NCBI GenBank assembly: GCA_001916715.1 | Contig: MNSZ01000063.1 | Location: forward strand, 15,732-79,731 | Length of the DNA stretch: 64,000 nucleotides | Origin: Firmicutes bacterium CAG:24053_14 | GTDB lineage: Bacteria; Bacillota; Clostridia; Oscillospirales; Oscillospiraceae | Reading direction: 5' to 3' | Shown: one piece after another, positions 41,116 through 50,057 of the stretch | Numbering within the stretch: position 1 is the stretch's first letter | Layout: each line of letters opens with the position of its first letter | The notes under the pieces: generated by a model | Seen by the model: the letters and a program-made list of their open reading frames with translations, nothing else | Told to the model about the DNA's origin: nothing | Databases searched by the model: none | Position numbers and translations under genes: made by a program

Positions 41116-42375
41116 TCACTTTTTGATCTCGTCCCAGTATTTTTTCGCGGTCTGCTCGATCTTGTTGTCACCGAAGTCGTAGTAGTGCGCGCCCTTGAGC
41201 GCATCGGGCAGATACTGCTGCCGCACCCAGTGGTTGGGGTAGCTGTGCGGATATTTATAGCCCTGCTCGCGCTCAAAGCCCGTGCCGTCGGCGTGGACAT
41301 TTTGCAGCTCGCGCGGCGGCGGACCGCTTTTGCCGGCGCGGACATCGGCGATGGCAGCGTCGATCGCCATAAGGCCGCTGTTGGACTTCGGCGCGGTGGC
41401 GAGGAAGATGACCGCCTCGGCCAGCGGCAGGCGCGCCTCCGGCAGTCCGAGCTGAAGCGCCGAATCCACGCAGGCCTTGACTATCGGCACCGCCTGCGGA
41501 TACGCAAGGCCGATATCCTCGCTCGCCGAGCACAGGATCCGGCGGCACGCGCCGACGAGGTCGCCTGCCTCGAGCAGCCGCGCAAGATAGTGCAGCGCCG
41601 CGTCCGCGTCCGAGCCGCGCAGCGACTTCATCAGCGCCGACAGCGCGTCATAGTGCTCGTCGCCGTCGCGGTCATAGCGCATCGCGCTGCGCTGGGTGAC
41701 GGTTTTCGCATCGTCGAGGCTTATGACAAGCTTATCGCCGTCCGTTCGGGCTGCCGAAAACAGCAGCTCGACCGCGTTGAGCGCCTTGCGCACATCGCCG
41801 CCGCAGGACCGGCTTATCCGCTGCACGACGCCCGGCTCAAGCTCCGGCGTTTTGCCCTCGCGCTCGGCGAGGATGGAAAACGCGCGCATAACGGCAGGCT
41901 CGGCCTCTTTCGGCGTGACGGGCTTGAACTCGAACACCGTCGATCGGCTGAGGATAGCGCCGAACACGCAGAAATAGGGGTTTTCCGTCGTCGAGGCGAT
42001 GAGCGTGATGCGCCCGTCCTCGATAAACTCCAGCAGCGATTGCTGCTGCTTTTTGTTGAAATACTGGATCTCGTCAAGATACAGCAGCACGCCGCCGGGA
42101 GTCAGCAGCGTGTCAAGCTCGGCGATGATCTCTTTTATGTCGGCAAGCCCGGCGGTCGTTGCGTTCAGCTTGCGCAGGGTGCGGTTGGTTTTTTCCGCGA
42201 TGATGCGCGCAACGGTGGTCTTGCCCGTGCCCGAGGGGCCGTAGAAGATCATGTTCGGGATGCTGCCGCTTTCGACGATGCGGCGCAGCAGGCCACGCTC
42301 GCCGAGGATGTGCTTTTGGCCGACAACATCGTCAAGGCTGTGGGGGCGTATTTCGTCTGCAAGGGGTTTGTACAT
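41116..42375 (-). CDS. rarA: Replication-associated recombination protein RarA (MgsA)
   Basis: An AAA+ ATPase of ~419 residues related to clamp loaders and Holliday-junction helicases, acting at stalled forks. Seen: PLADEIRPHSLDDVVGQKH, Walker A GPSGTGKTTVA, Walker B LLYLDEIQYFNK, sensor STTENPYF, and the C-terminal tetramerisation domain with PKSNS and NHWVRQQYLP. The frame opens upstream, but ATG at 42375 (MYKPLADEI) has GGAGG 8 nt before it. Divergent from nth. Confidence 0.95.
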   Translation of the reverse strand: MYKPLADEIRPHSLDDVVGQKHILGERGLLRRIVESGSIPNMIFYGPSGTGKTTVARIIAEKTNRTLRKLNATTAGLADIKEIIAELDTLLTPGGVLLYLDEIQYFNKKQQQSLLEFIEDGRITLIASTTENPYFCVFGAILSRSTVFEFKPVTPKEAEPAVMRAFSILAEREGKTPELEPGVVQRISRSCGGDVRKALNAVELLFSAARTDGDKLVISLDDAKTVTQRSAMRYDRDGDEHYDALSALMKSLRGSDADAALHYLARLLEAGDLVGACRRILCSASEDIGLAYPQAVPIVKACVDSALQLGLPEARLPLAEAVIFLATAPKSNSGLMAIDAAIADVRAGKSGPPPRELQNVHADGTGFEREQGYKYPHSYPNHWVRQQYLPDALKGAHYYDFGDNKIEQTAKKYWDEIKK

Positions 42376-42463
42376 GTGCTGTACCTCCGAAAAAACCGTC
42401 CGCACCGCAAATGCGATAGCGCCGCGGACAGGGTTGTGGTAAAATAGGTGCGAGGTGATATGT

Positions 42464-43105
42464 ATGCGCACAAAAGCTCAGGTTCTGGAGATAGTCCGCC
42501 GATTGGAGGAGGCCTATCCCTTGGCCGAATGTACGCTTGATTATAAAAAGGATTATGAGCTGCTGTTTTCCGTGCGGCTTGCCGCGCAGTGCACCGATGC
42601 GCGCGTAAACGAGATTACGCCGGCGCTGTTTGCGCGCTTTTCTACGCTGCAAAGCTTTGCCGAGGCTGACGTTGCGGAGGTCGAGGAGTATGTCCGATCC
42701 TGCGGCTTTTACCGCGCCAAGGCTCGCGACATCGTCGGCGCGGCGCAGATGATCCTGCGCGATTTCGGCGGCCGCGTGCCGGATAACATGGACGATCTGC
42801 TCAAGCTGCCCGGAGTCGGGCGCAAGACGGCAAATCTCATTCTCGGCGACGTTTATCACGTTCCCGGCTCGACCGTTGTGGACACGCACTGCATCCGCAT
42901 TTCAAACCGCCTGGGTCTGGTCGATGGCCTCAAGGACCCGGTGAAGATCGAGGCCGAGCTGCGCAGGTGCCTGCCGCCGGAGAAAAGCTCCGACTTCTGC
43001 CACCGCATCGTGCTGCACGGCCGCGCCGTCTGCACCGCGCGCAGGCCCGACTGCGCAGGCTGCACCCTGCGCTCGGTGTGCCAATTTGCCGAACAGCAGG
43101 TGTAA
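42464..43105 (+). CDS. nth: Endonuclease III
   Basis: A bifunctional DNA glycosylase/AP lyase removing oxidised pyrimidines. Seen: the helix-hairpin-helix LPGVGRKTANLIL with the catalytic lysine, VDTHCIRISNRLGL with the catalytic aspartate, and a complete C-x6-C-x2-C-x5-C iron-sulphur motif at the C-terminus. GTG at 42455 is in frame, but ATG at 42464 has GAGG at proper spacing. Divergent from rarA with an ~88-bp shared upstream region. Confidence 0.96.
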   Translation: MRTKAQVLEIVRRLEEAYPLAECTLDYKKDYELLFSVRLAAQCTDARVNEITPALFARFSTLQSFAEADVAEVEEYVRSCGFYRAKARDIVGAAQMILRDFGGRVPDNMDDLLKLPGVGRKTANLILGDVYHVPGSTVVDTHCIRISNRLGLVDGLKDPVKIEAELRRCLPPEKSSDFCHRIVLHGRAVCTARRPDCAGCTLRSVCQFAEQQV

Positions 43106-43142
43106 TACATAATTATACCCGATATCCCACCCCAACGCAACT

Positions 43143-43757
43143 TTTTCAGAGGCGATTTGACGCAGTCACGGATACGGTGATTTCCGGTAGCCCGGTTCGG
43201 GACATTGGTGGAAACCGTGCGGTTTCACCGCAGCTGATAGCCGTGAGCTGATAGCAGAGAGCCGATGGTGTGCCTACGGCGCGGATTTATTTACCCCTCA
43301 TCTGCCGCAAGCGGTTTTTCAGTAGCGCTTTAACGCTGATACCGATACGTTTTTTGCGTCAGCCCGACCGGTGGGTGCCGACGAAACCGCTACACGCGGA
43401 ACGGATGAATCCGTTCCCTACGACGCTATTTTTGTGCCGGCAAAACATTACAACGGAACAGGCAAGCCCGTTCCCTACAAGGTGCGGTGCAAAACGCAGC
43501 AGCGCACTTGTGTTACGCGAGGCAACCATGGTTTCCACCATTGTCCCGAACCGGGCTGCCGCAAAACGCAGCAGCGCACCTGTGTTACGCGAGGCAACCA
43601 TGGTTTCTGCCAATGTCCCGAACCGGGCTGCCGCAAAACTCAGCAACGCACCTGTGTTACGCGAAACGTTATGGTTTCTGCCAATGCCTCGAACCGGGCT
43701 GCCAGAGATAACCGTATCCGTAGGTGCGTCAATTCGCCTCTAAAAATTCGCCACTAA
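43143..43757. repeat. Mosaic intergenic repeat, cluster 8 (nth/bceA)
   Basis: Ends at 43143 (TTTTTCAGAGGCG), ~43316 (TTTTTCAGTAGCG), 43735 and 43757 (CGCCACTAAAAA). Cassettes: AACGGATGAATCCGTTCC (~43401), AACAGGCAAGCCCGTTCC (~43456), and three 72-bp tandem core units. Confidence 0.8.
43490..43705. repeat. Three 72-bp tandem copies of the repeat core
   Basis: Units 43490-43561, 43562-43633 and 43634-43705, each containing CAGCAGCGCAC, TGTGTTACGCGA, a GGTTTC block and CCCGAACCGGGCTGCC. Units 1 and 2 are nearly identical; unit 3 is more diverged. The 72-bp length keeps frames open, creating a false open reading frame. Confidence 0.85.
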
Positions 43758-43769
43758 AAATGTGACGGG

Positions 43770-43836
43770 AATGTAAGGATCGGATGGGTAAATGTAAGCA
43801 AAATCGATGGTTTCCGGGCAAAAAGCGCGGTAGAAT
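43770..43836 (+). promoter_or_regulatory. Candidate response-regulator site and -10 upstream of the BceAB genes
   Basis: AATGTAAG occurs at 43770-43777 and 43791-43798, exactly 21 bp apart (two helical turns), followed by a possible -10 TAGAAT at 43831-43836 with no good -35. This geometry suits an OmpR-family activator such as those controlling BceAB exporters, but no such regulator gene is nearby. Confidence 0.4.
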
Positions 43837-43866
43837 AAGCGTGTAAATCCGATGGAGGTAAAAACG

Positions 43867-44631
43867 ATGAGCATTTTAACTGTTGAAAATCTCAGAAAGG
43901 TATACAGCACGCGCTTTGGGGGAAACCAGGTCGAGGCGCTTAAAAACGTAAACTTCAGCGTCGATGAGGGCGAGTACGTCGCCATAATGGGCGAGTCCGG
44001 CTCGGGCAAAACGACGCTTTTGAATCTTCTTGCGGCGCTGGACAAGCCGACCGGCGGCACGATCGTGCTCGACGGCAAGGAGCTTGGCAGGATAAAGGAG
44101 AGCGACGTTGCGACGTTCCGGCGCGACAATCTCGGCTTTGTGTTCCAGGAGTTTAACCTGCTGGACACGTTCACGATCCAGGACAACATCCTGCTGCCGC
44201 TGGTGCTTGCCGGGAAAAGCTACGACGAGATGACCTCGCGCCTGCTGCCGATAGCGAAGGACCTGGGCCTGACTCCGCTGCTGAAGAAGTATCCCTATGA
44301 GGTCTCCGGCGGCCAGAAGCAGCGCGCGGCGGTCGCGAGGGCGCTCATAGCCAATCCGCGCATCATCCTCGCCGACGAGCCGACGGGCGCGCTCGACTCG
44401 AAGAGCACCGACGAGCTGCTCGGCCTGTTCGAGCAGATAAACAAAAAGGGTCAGACCATCCTCATGGTCACGCACTCCGTCAAGGCCGCGTCGCGCGCGC
44501 AGCGCATATTGTTCATAAAAGACGGCGAGGTGTTCCACCAGATCTATCGCGGCGAATGCTCCGATCAGCAGCTTTACCAGAAGATCTCGGACACGCTGAC
44601 CATTCTTGCATCGGGCGGTGAAGTGAAATGA
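43867..44631 (+). CDS. ABC transporter ATP-binding protein, BceA-like
   Basis: The ATPase of a MacB/BceA-type exporter. Seen: Walker A GESGSGKTTLL (~40-50), Q-loop FVFQEFNLLD, signature SGGQKQRAAVARAL, Walker B IILADEPTGALDSK and H-loop VTHSV; ~254 residues. ATG at 43852 precedes GGAGG; ATG at 43867 has GGAGG 8 nt upstream and is chosen. Its stop overlaps the permease start by four bases (ATGA). Confidence 0.93.
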   Translation: MSILTVENLRKVYSTRFGGNQVEALKNVNFSVDEGEYVAIMGESGSGKTTLLNLLAALDKPTGGTIVLDGKELGRIKESDVATFRRDNLGFVFQEFNLLDTFTIQDNILLPLVLAGKSYDEMTSRLLPIAKDLGLTPLLKKYPYEVSGGQKQRAAVARALIANPRIILADEPTGALDSKSTDELLGLFEQINKKGQTILMVTHSVKAASRAQRILFIKDGEVFHQIYRGECSDQQLYQKISDTLTILASGGEVK

Positions 44632-46655
44632 AGCTCGGTTTCTATCCCCGTCTCGCGTGGAGCGGCATCAGGAAAAACAAGCGCCTGTTCGTTCCGTATA
44701 TCCTCGCCGCGGCCGGAACGGCGGCCGTGTTCTACATCATGTTCTATCTCGCGTCGGGCGACCTTTTGGACGGTATGCGCGGAGGTATGACGGCACAGTC
44801 GACGCTGTCGCTCGGCGTATTCGTCATCGTCGCGTTCGCGCTGCTGTTCCTGTTTTACTGCAACAGCTTCCTCGTGCGCCGCAGATACAAGGAATTCGGC
44901 CTTTACAGCATCCTCGGCATGAACAGGAAAAACATCTCACGCGTTCTTGCATGGGAAACCCTGCTGACTGCGCTGCTGTCGCTTATCGGCGGCATACTTA
45001 TCGGAGCGCTGCTTTCAAAGCTCGCGGAAATGATATTTCTGCACATGCTCGGCGGCACGGCGGATTATTCGCTGCACATATCGCTTCCCGCCATCAAATA
45101 CATGCTCCTGTACTTCGGCGGCATTTTCGCGCTGATCTACATCAGCAGCCTCATTAAGCTGCACCGCAGCACGGCGGTCGAGCTCGTGCACAGCGAAAGC
45201 TACGGCGAAAAGCCCGTCAAGGCAAATCCCGTGCTTGGCATAGCAGGCGTTATCCTGCTCTCCGCGGCCTACATTCTTGCCGTCAGCATAAAGGAGCCCC
45301 TGCAGGCGCTCACGATCTTCTTCATCGCCGTCATTATGGTCATCGTCGGCACTTATCTCGTTTTCATATCGGGCAGCGTCCTGCTGTGCAAAATTCTTCA
45401 GAAAAACAAGCGCTATTACTACACGCCCCGGCACTTCGTCTCCGTTTCCTCGATGACCTACCGCATGAAGCGCAACGGCGCGGGGCTTGCGTCGATCTGC
45501 ATCCTCGCAACGATGGTGCTGGTCACGATATCCTCCACCTGCTGCCTGTACTTCGGCATGGTCGACTCCGTCAACGCACGCTATCCGCGTGATATCAACG
45601 TCACCTTCGGCTATGACGCAAGCACATCCCTGACAGAGGAAAAGGCTGATGCTCTGAGCGATAAGCTCGTCGCCGCTCTCGGAGATACAGAGCGGAAAAA
45701 CATCCTCGATTTCCGGCAGCTTAGCATGTCCGGAGTCTTTGAAAACGGCGTTTTCGACATTTCCGAGCGCTTTTCCGGCAGCAGCGACATAATCGATTAC
45801 GGCAAGATCACAAACCTGCGCATAGTTTCGCTGTCCGACTACAACAGGATAAGCGGAAAAAGCGAAACGCTTGCCGAGAACGAGGTGCTCCTGCACGCAC
45901 TGCGGACGGATTACGGTCTCAAAACCATATCCCTCGGGAGCGTCGAGACCTTCACCGTGAAAAAGACTCTTGACGCCATGCCCCTTGCCGACGGCAGCGG
46001 CGCTGAAATAAGCCCCACGATAACGCTTGTCGTTTCCGATTTTGACAAGACCGCCGAGCGGCTTGTTGACGGCGCGGGAGAATACGTTGTCCGCTCAAAA
46101 TGGATCTGCGACTTTGACTGCTCGGATGAGCTTGAGGATCAGGACAAGGTCTGCAATATGATTGCCGCGGCCTCGGAAAACGGCGAATTTTCCGACAAGG
46201 ACGGCAGCAGCGGCTGGCAGTACCTGTCCTACGAATCCCGGGCTGCCGAGTACGCCGACTTTGCCGCAGTCTATGGCGGTCTGTTCTTCCTCGGCGTTAC
46301 ACTCAGCCTCGTGTTCATCTGCGCGGCGGTGCTCATCATCTACTACAAGCAGCTTTCCGAGGGCTATGAGGATGCGCAGAGGTTCGAGATCATGCAGAAG
46401 GTCGGTATGACAAAGCCCGAGATCCGCCGCAGCATAAATTCGCAGCTTCTGACGGTGTTCTTCCTGCCGCTTATCTTCGCCGGACTGCACCTGGCGTTTG
46501 CCTTCCCGTTTATACGCAAGATACTGTACATGTTCTCGTTCTACAACACGAGCTTCCTCGTCTGGACGACGGTGATAAGCTTCTTCGTTTTCGCCGTGCT
46601 GTACGCGCTTGTGTATAAGAAAACCTCGAACACGTATTATAAGATAGTAAGCTGA
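44628..46655 (+). CDS. ABC transporter permease, BceB-like (FtsX domain)
   Basis: A 675-residue permease with about ten membrane segments: one at the N-terminus, FtsX-type clusters (~60-310), a large extracellular domain (~310-545) and a final three-segment cluster (~545-675). This matches BceB-type permeases that remove peptide antibiotics such as bacitracin and often signal to a partner histidine kinase. No kinase or regulator gene is adjacent, which is unusual for the family. Substrate unproven. A terminator follows. Confidence 0.9.
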   Translation: MKLGFYPRLAWSGIRKNKRLFVPYILAAAGTAAVFYIMFYLASGDLLDGMRGGMTAQSTLSLGVFVIVAFALLFLFYCNSFLVRRRYKEFGLYSILGMNRKNISRVLAWETLLTALLSLIGGILIGALLSKLAEMIFLHMLGGTADYSLHISLPAIKYMLLYFGGIFALIYISSLIKLHRSTAVELVHSESYGEKPVKANPVLGIAGVILLSAAYILAVSIKEPLQALTIFFIAVIMVIVGTYLVFISGSVLLCKILQKNKRYYYTPRHFVSVSSMTYRMKRNGAGLASICILATMVLVTISSTCCLYFGMVDSVNARYPRDINVTFGYDASTSLTEEKADALSDKLVAALGDTERKNILDFRQLSMSGVFENGVFDISERFSGSSDIIDYGKITNLRIVSLSDYNRISGKSETLAENEVLLHALRTDYGLKTISLGSVETFTVKKTLDAMPLADGSGAEISPTITLVVSDFDKTAERLVDGAGEYVVRSKWICDFDCSDELEDQDKVCNMIAAASENGEFSDKDGSSGWQYLSYESRAAEYADFAAVYGGLFFLGVTLSLVFICAAVLIIYYKQLSEGYEDAQRFEIMQKVGMTKPEIRRSINSQLLTVFFLPLIFAGLHLAFAFPFIRKILYMFSFYNTSFLVWTTVISFFVFAVLYALVYKKTSNTYYKIVS

Positions 46656-46683
46656 CAGGCGATATTAAGCAAATATACCGAAC

Positions 46684-46711
46684 GCCGGTGGGGAATATCC
46701 CACCGGCATTT
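46684..46711 (+). terminator. Rho-independent terminator after the BceAB operon
   Basis: GCCGGTGGG / CCCACCGGC, a perfect 9-bp stem with a 6-nt loop, followed by ATTTTG. Confidence 0.8.
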
Positions 46712-46733
46712 TGCGTTTAAGCGCCAAATTCGC

Positions 46734-46804
46734 TTGCTTTTTGGGCGCCAATAGGCTATTATTTAAAATGTAATTCCAAATTCGAGACGGAAATTTGGGG
46801 TTAC
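46734..46804 (+). promoter_or_regulatory. Promoter and inverted-repeat operator of the Fic gene
   Basis: TTGCTT (46734-46739), a 17-bp spacer and TATTAT (46757-46762) form a plausible promoter. Just downstream, GTAATTCCAAATT (46770-46782) and AATTTGGGGTTAC (46792-46804) are inverted repeats with two mismatches, placed over the expected transcription start, where a repressor would block transcription. Confidence 0.55.
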
Positions 46805-46847
46805 GGCTCGAAAAATGCAGTAATTTGTCGAATTTTGAGGATAAGTT

Positions 46848-48086
46848 TTGCTTATGGAATACAAAACGCTTGAAAAAATATATTATTCTTCCCCAAATGA
46901 CTATGAAAAGATATATCTTGAGCGCTATAACGGCGACTATACGCACAGGCTGCACTTTGACATAGGCGGCAACAAGGCTTTTTTCATAGTCACGCCGGAT
47001 ATCCAGAAGAAAATGCTCGGCATCCAGCGCATGGATAAGACAGTCTCGCGACTGTGCGCACAGCTTCCGGGAAAGGCCATCGAGCAGTTTACAAAGCGCT
47101 GCCTTATCGACGAGCTTGTTCTGACGAACAGCATCGAGGGAGTCAGCAGTACTCGGCGCGAGATGTATGACGTGCTTGAGGGCATGGGCAGGGGCGAGGC
47201 GAAAAAGCGCTTCACCGGCCTTACGCAGAAATACATCATGCTCCAGCGCGGCGAGGGCATACGGCTTGAGACCTGCGAGGATATCAGAAAGATATACGAT
47301 GAGCTGGTTCTGCCGGAGGTCACGGAAGAGGATCCGAAAAACGCGCCCGACGGCGTGCTTTTCAGGAAAGACTCGGTCAGCGTATGCTCCGGCACGCAAA
47401 AGGAGATCCACCGCGGCCTGTACCCCGAGCGCAAGATCATCTCGTCGATGGAGTCTGCGCTGGAATACTTAAACGACGAGAGCGAGGAGCTTCTGCTGCG
47501 CACGGCAGTGTTTCACTATTTGCTCGGCTATATCCACCCGTTTTACGACGGAAACGGCAGGCTCAACCGCTTTATCAGCAGCTGCATGATGGCCAAGGAG
47601 CTTGAGCCGGTGTCGGGCTATCGCCTGTCGTACACGATAAAGGAAAATCTCGGAGACTACAACAATGCATTTAAGGTCTGCAACCGGCCGCAGAACAAGG
47701 GCGATCTTACGCCGTTTGTCGAGATGTTCATATCGGTCATAGAAAAATCGATGTCCGCGCTGCGTGACGCGCTCGAAAAGCGCTCGGCGCTTTTGACGCA
47801 TTATTCGCTGAATATCGGGTCGCTGCCCGATGCCGACAGCGAGATCATATACGAGCTTTACAGCGTGCTTATTCAGGCGCGGCTGTTTTCCGAAAACGGT
47901 GTTTCAATGGGCGAGCTGTGCGCACACTTGAACAGGAGCGGCGAGACCGTGCGCAAAAAGCTTGCCGTTGTGAAAAACTCCGGGCTATTGATAACCAAAA
48001 CCGTCAAGCGCGAAAAATTCTACGGCATCGACCTTGAGCTTATAGATAATTTCATTGCGTACAACGCGCGGCAAGCGCAAGAGTGA
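46848..48086 (+). CDS. Fic family protein with N-terminal inhibitory motif and C-terminal wHTH
   Basis: Fic proteins transfer AMP or related groups to target proteins. Seen: the complete active-site motif HPFYDGNGRLNR (~230-241) and an upstream autoinhibitory motif T93-x3-E97-G98 within TNSIEGV, which places it in the class with an inhibitory helix before the Fic core. The C-terminal ~70 residues (MGELCAHLNRSGETVRKKLAVVKNSGLL) look like a winged helix, as in Fic/DOC regulators that bind their own promoter. TTG at 46848 has GAGG 7 nt upstream; ATG at 46854 is the alternative. Target unknown. No antitoxin gene is adjacent. Confidence 0.9.
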   Translation: MLMEYKTLEKIYYSSPNDYEKIYLERYNGDYTHRLHFDIGGNKAFFIVTPDIQKKMLGIQRMDKTVSRLCAQLPGKAIEQFTKRCLIDELVLTNSIEGVSSTRREMYDVLEGMGRGEAKKRFTGLTQKYIMLQRGEGIRLETCEDIRKIYDELVLPEVTEEDPKNAPDGVLFRKDSVSVCSGTQKEIHRGLYPERKIISSMESALEYLNDESEELLLRTAVFHYLLGYIHPFYDGNGRLNRFISSCMMAKELEPVSGYRLSYTIKENLGDYNNAFKVCNRPQNKGDLTPFVEMFISVIEKSMSALRDALEKRSALLTHYSLNIGSLPDADSEIIYELYSVLIQARLFSENGVSMGELCAHLNRSGETVRKKLAVVKNSGLLITKTVKREKFYGIDLELIDNFIAYNARQAQE

Positions 48087-48098
48087 TGCAAAAGCAAT

Positions 48099-48128
48099 GC
48101 CCCGGCTTCGGATGAAGCCGGGGCGTTT
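48099..48128 (+). terminator. Terminator between the Fic gene and small membrane protein
   Basis: GCCCCGGCTTC / GAAGCCGGGGC, a perfect 11-bp stem with GGAT loop, then GTTTTG. Located between convergent genes; the minus strand has CAAAAC before and GCTTTTGC after, so it may serve both. Confidence 0.85.
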
Positions 48129-48140
48129 TGCGTATTCAGT

Positions 48141-48362
48141 TCAGTTTTGCGCGTCTTTTTCGCTTTTGGGCATAAGCCTGCCGAGCCAAAGCACGAGCGC
48201 GCCGATGACAACGGCGAGGATGCACTGGACAGGGCTGAACGCGGCCTTTATCGCCGCAATGCCGAGAAGCCAGAGTATTAAAAGCACAGCGCCTGCCGCA
48301 AGGCACACGGCGCCGATGATGAACACTATTTTTCCCTTGTTTTCCTTTATCTTTTCCGGCAT
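48141..48362 (-). CDS. Small two-helix membrane protein, unknown function
   Basis: A 73-residue protein: short charged N-terminus (MPEKIKENKGK), two membrane segments (~12-35 and ~45-62) and a charged tail. AAGGAGG lies 8 nt before the ATG at 48362, supporting this start over the longer open frame. Family not recognised. Convergent to the Fic gene and divergent from the patB remnant. Confidence 0.7.
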   Translation of the reverse strand: MPEKIKENKGKIVFIIGAVCLAAGAVLLILWLLGIAAIKAAFSPVQCILAVVIGALVLWLGRLMPKSEKDAQN

Positions 48363-48491
48363 GATGCTGCCTCCTTGTCGATTGTACAGCAGAGTATACC
48401 ACATTTTTCGCGGCGCTTCAACATCCGCTTGCGCCGCTGCCTGTGCGCGGCTATAATATATCCGACATATCTGACAAAAGGAGACGTTTAA

Positions 48492-48650
48492 ATGTATAAT
48501 TTCGACGAGATAATAGACAGACGCGGCACGAACGCCCTGTTCGTCGGAAACGCCGAGGGCTGTATCCGCCTGAATCTCGCCATGCCGCGCTCGATCATAA
48601 AGACCGGGCTTGAGCGCATGCGCGACTCGATAAGGGCGCACAGGGGGTAA
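48492..48650 (+). pseudogene. Internally deleted PatB-type aminotransferase remnant
   Basis: A 52-codon open frame with AGGAGA upstream. Its first ~14 residues (MYNFDEIIDRRGTNA) match the start of PatB/MalY cystathionine beta-lyases and its last ~35 (GCIRLNLAMPRSIIKTGLERM) match their end, so roughly 330 internal codons are missing in frame. It still has start, stop and ribosome-binding site and could produce a micro-protein, but no PLP lysine remains. It ends one base before the next gene's ATG. Confidence 0.75.
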
Positions 48651-48651
48651 A

Positions 48652-49740
48652 ATGCAGGCAGCTTCATGGTGCAGGGCGAATGCGATGCTGCTGATCTCGC
48701 TGTTGCTTGCCGCGGTCACGGCGTTTTTCGTGCCGCCGGATGCGCAGTATCTGGGGTACTACGATCTGAAAACGCTCGCGTGCCTGTTCAGCGTGCTGGC
48801 CGTCGTCGCCGCCCTGCGTGACCTCAATATTTTCGCTGCGCTGTCGCAGCGGCTCGTGCGCACCTTCGGCACGGTGCGCAGCGTTGCGGCGATGCTTATA
48901 ATAATCACCATGCTCGGCTCGATGCTGCTCACAAACGACACGGCACTGCTTACCTTCCTGCCGCTGAGCTGGTTCGTCATGCACTCGACAGGGCAGGATA
49001 AGCACATTCCGCTGCTGTTTGTTCTGCAAAACTGCGCGGCGAACCTCTGCGGCATGCTCACGCCCTTCGGAAATCCGCAGAATCTCTATCTCTTCAGCTA
49101 TTACAATATCCCGACGAGCGAGTTTCTGTCGATCATGCTGCCGCCCTTTGCGATGTCAACGGTGCTTATACTGCTCTGCTGCTTTGCGTTTCCTCGCACG
49201 CGGCTTAGCGTGCCGGACGCCGCCGTCAGCGTAAACGGACGCCGCGCCGCAGTCTATGGGCTGCTGTTTGCCCTCGCCGTTGCGATGGTGCTGCGCGCCG
49301 TGCCCTACGCCGTGGGGCTTGTCGTCATTGCGGCGGCGCTGCTCGCGCTCGATCGCCATGCGCTTAAAACGGTGGACTGGGGGCTGCTTGCGACCTTTGC
49401 CGCGTTCTTCACCTTTTCCGGCAATCTTTCGCGCATGGAGGCTGTCCACGCGCTGTTTGCACGGCTGCTTTCGCACGGAGCGATGCTCGTATCCGCGCTG
49501 ACCAGCCAGGTGATAAGCAATGTTCCGGCGGCGATACTCCTCAGCCGCTTCACCGACGACTATCGAGGCCTGCTCGTCGGCGTGAACATCGGCGGAGCGG
49601 GCACGCTCGTCGCGTCCCTCGCAAGCCTCATCACATTCCGCGAATACACTCGCCATGCGCCCGGGAACTCCGGCCGCTTCCTCGCCCTGTTCTCCGCCGT
49701 CAGCTTCGCCTTCCTCGCCGTTCTTTTAATAGCGAATTGA
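48652..49740 (+). CDS. Anion permease of the ArsB/NhaD/CitMHS (IT) superfamily
   Basis: A 362-residue membrane protein with ten or more hydrophobic segments and two pseudo-repeated loops: TNDTALLTFLPL ... NPQNLYLFSYYN in the first half and SNVPAAILLS in the second, typical of the ion transporter superfamily. It is short for the family (often ~400+). It follows the patB remnant by one base and would depend on its ribosome-binding site or coupling. Its last residues L-I-A-N-stop are encoded by the mosaic repeat end. Substrate unknown. Confidence 0.8.
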   Translation: MQAASWCRANAMLLISLLLAAVTAFFVPPDAQYLGYYDLKTLACLFSVLAVVAALRDLNIFAALSQRLVRTFGTVRSVAAMLIIITMLGSMLLTNDTALLTFLPLSWFVMHSTGQDKHIPLLFVLQNCAANLCGMLTPFGNPQNLYLFSYYNIPTSEFLSIMLPPFAMSTVLILLCCFAFPRTRLSVPDAAVSVNGRRAAVYGLLFALAVAMVLRAVPYAVGLVVIAAALLALDRHALKTVDWGLLATFAAFFTFSGNLSRMEAVHALFARLLSHGAMLVSALTSQVISNVPAAILLSRFTDDYRGLLVGVNIGGAGTLVASLASLITFREYTRHAPGNSGRFLALFSAVSFAFLAVLLIAN

Positions 49741-50025
49741 GGCAGCTACGGATACATATATTGCAGTGGCCCGGTTCGAGACATTTGAATAAACCGCGAC
49801 TGCTACGCAACCCGGTAGTGCGCTGCTGAATTTTAGGATGCACCCCATTGGCTCACCTTTCAAGGGGAGCAGGCGGCTTTGCCGCCGAGGGGTTGAATTA
49901 AAGCCTATTAACTATCAGCCATTAGCTCTCGGCTGCGGCGAAGCCGCACGGTTTCCTCCGTACTCTCGAACCGGGCTACCAGAGATAACCGTATCCGTAG
50001 GTGCAGTAAAGCGCCTCTAAAATAA
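49725..50025. repeat. Mosaic intergenic repeat, cluster 9
   Basis: A ~300-bp unit with left end TTTTAATAGCGAATTGAGG (containing the permease stop) and right end AAAGCGCCTCTAAAATAA. Cassettes: the CAAGGGGAGCAGGCGGCTTT type (~49861) and an ACTATCAGCCATTAGCTCTC run. Confidence 0.8.
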
Positions 50026-50057
50026 TTTGAATTAATTAACGTGCTGTTCATATATTG

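Noticed and set aside
43487..43711. Open frame with a 24-residue repeat (NAAAHLCYARQPWF...)
   Set aside because: It is a by-product of the 72-bp tandem repeat core, whose length is a multiple of three; no ribosome-binding site and no protein-like composition.
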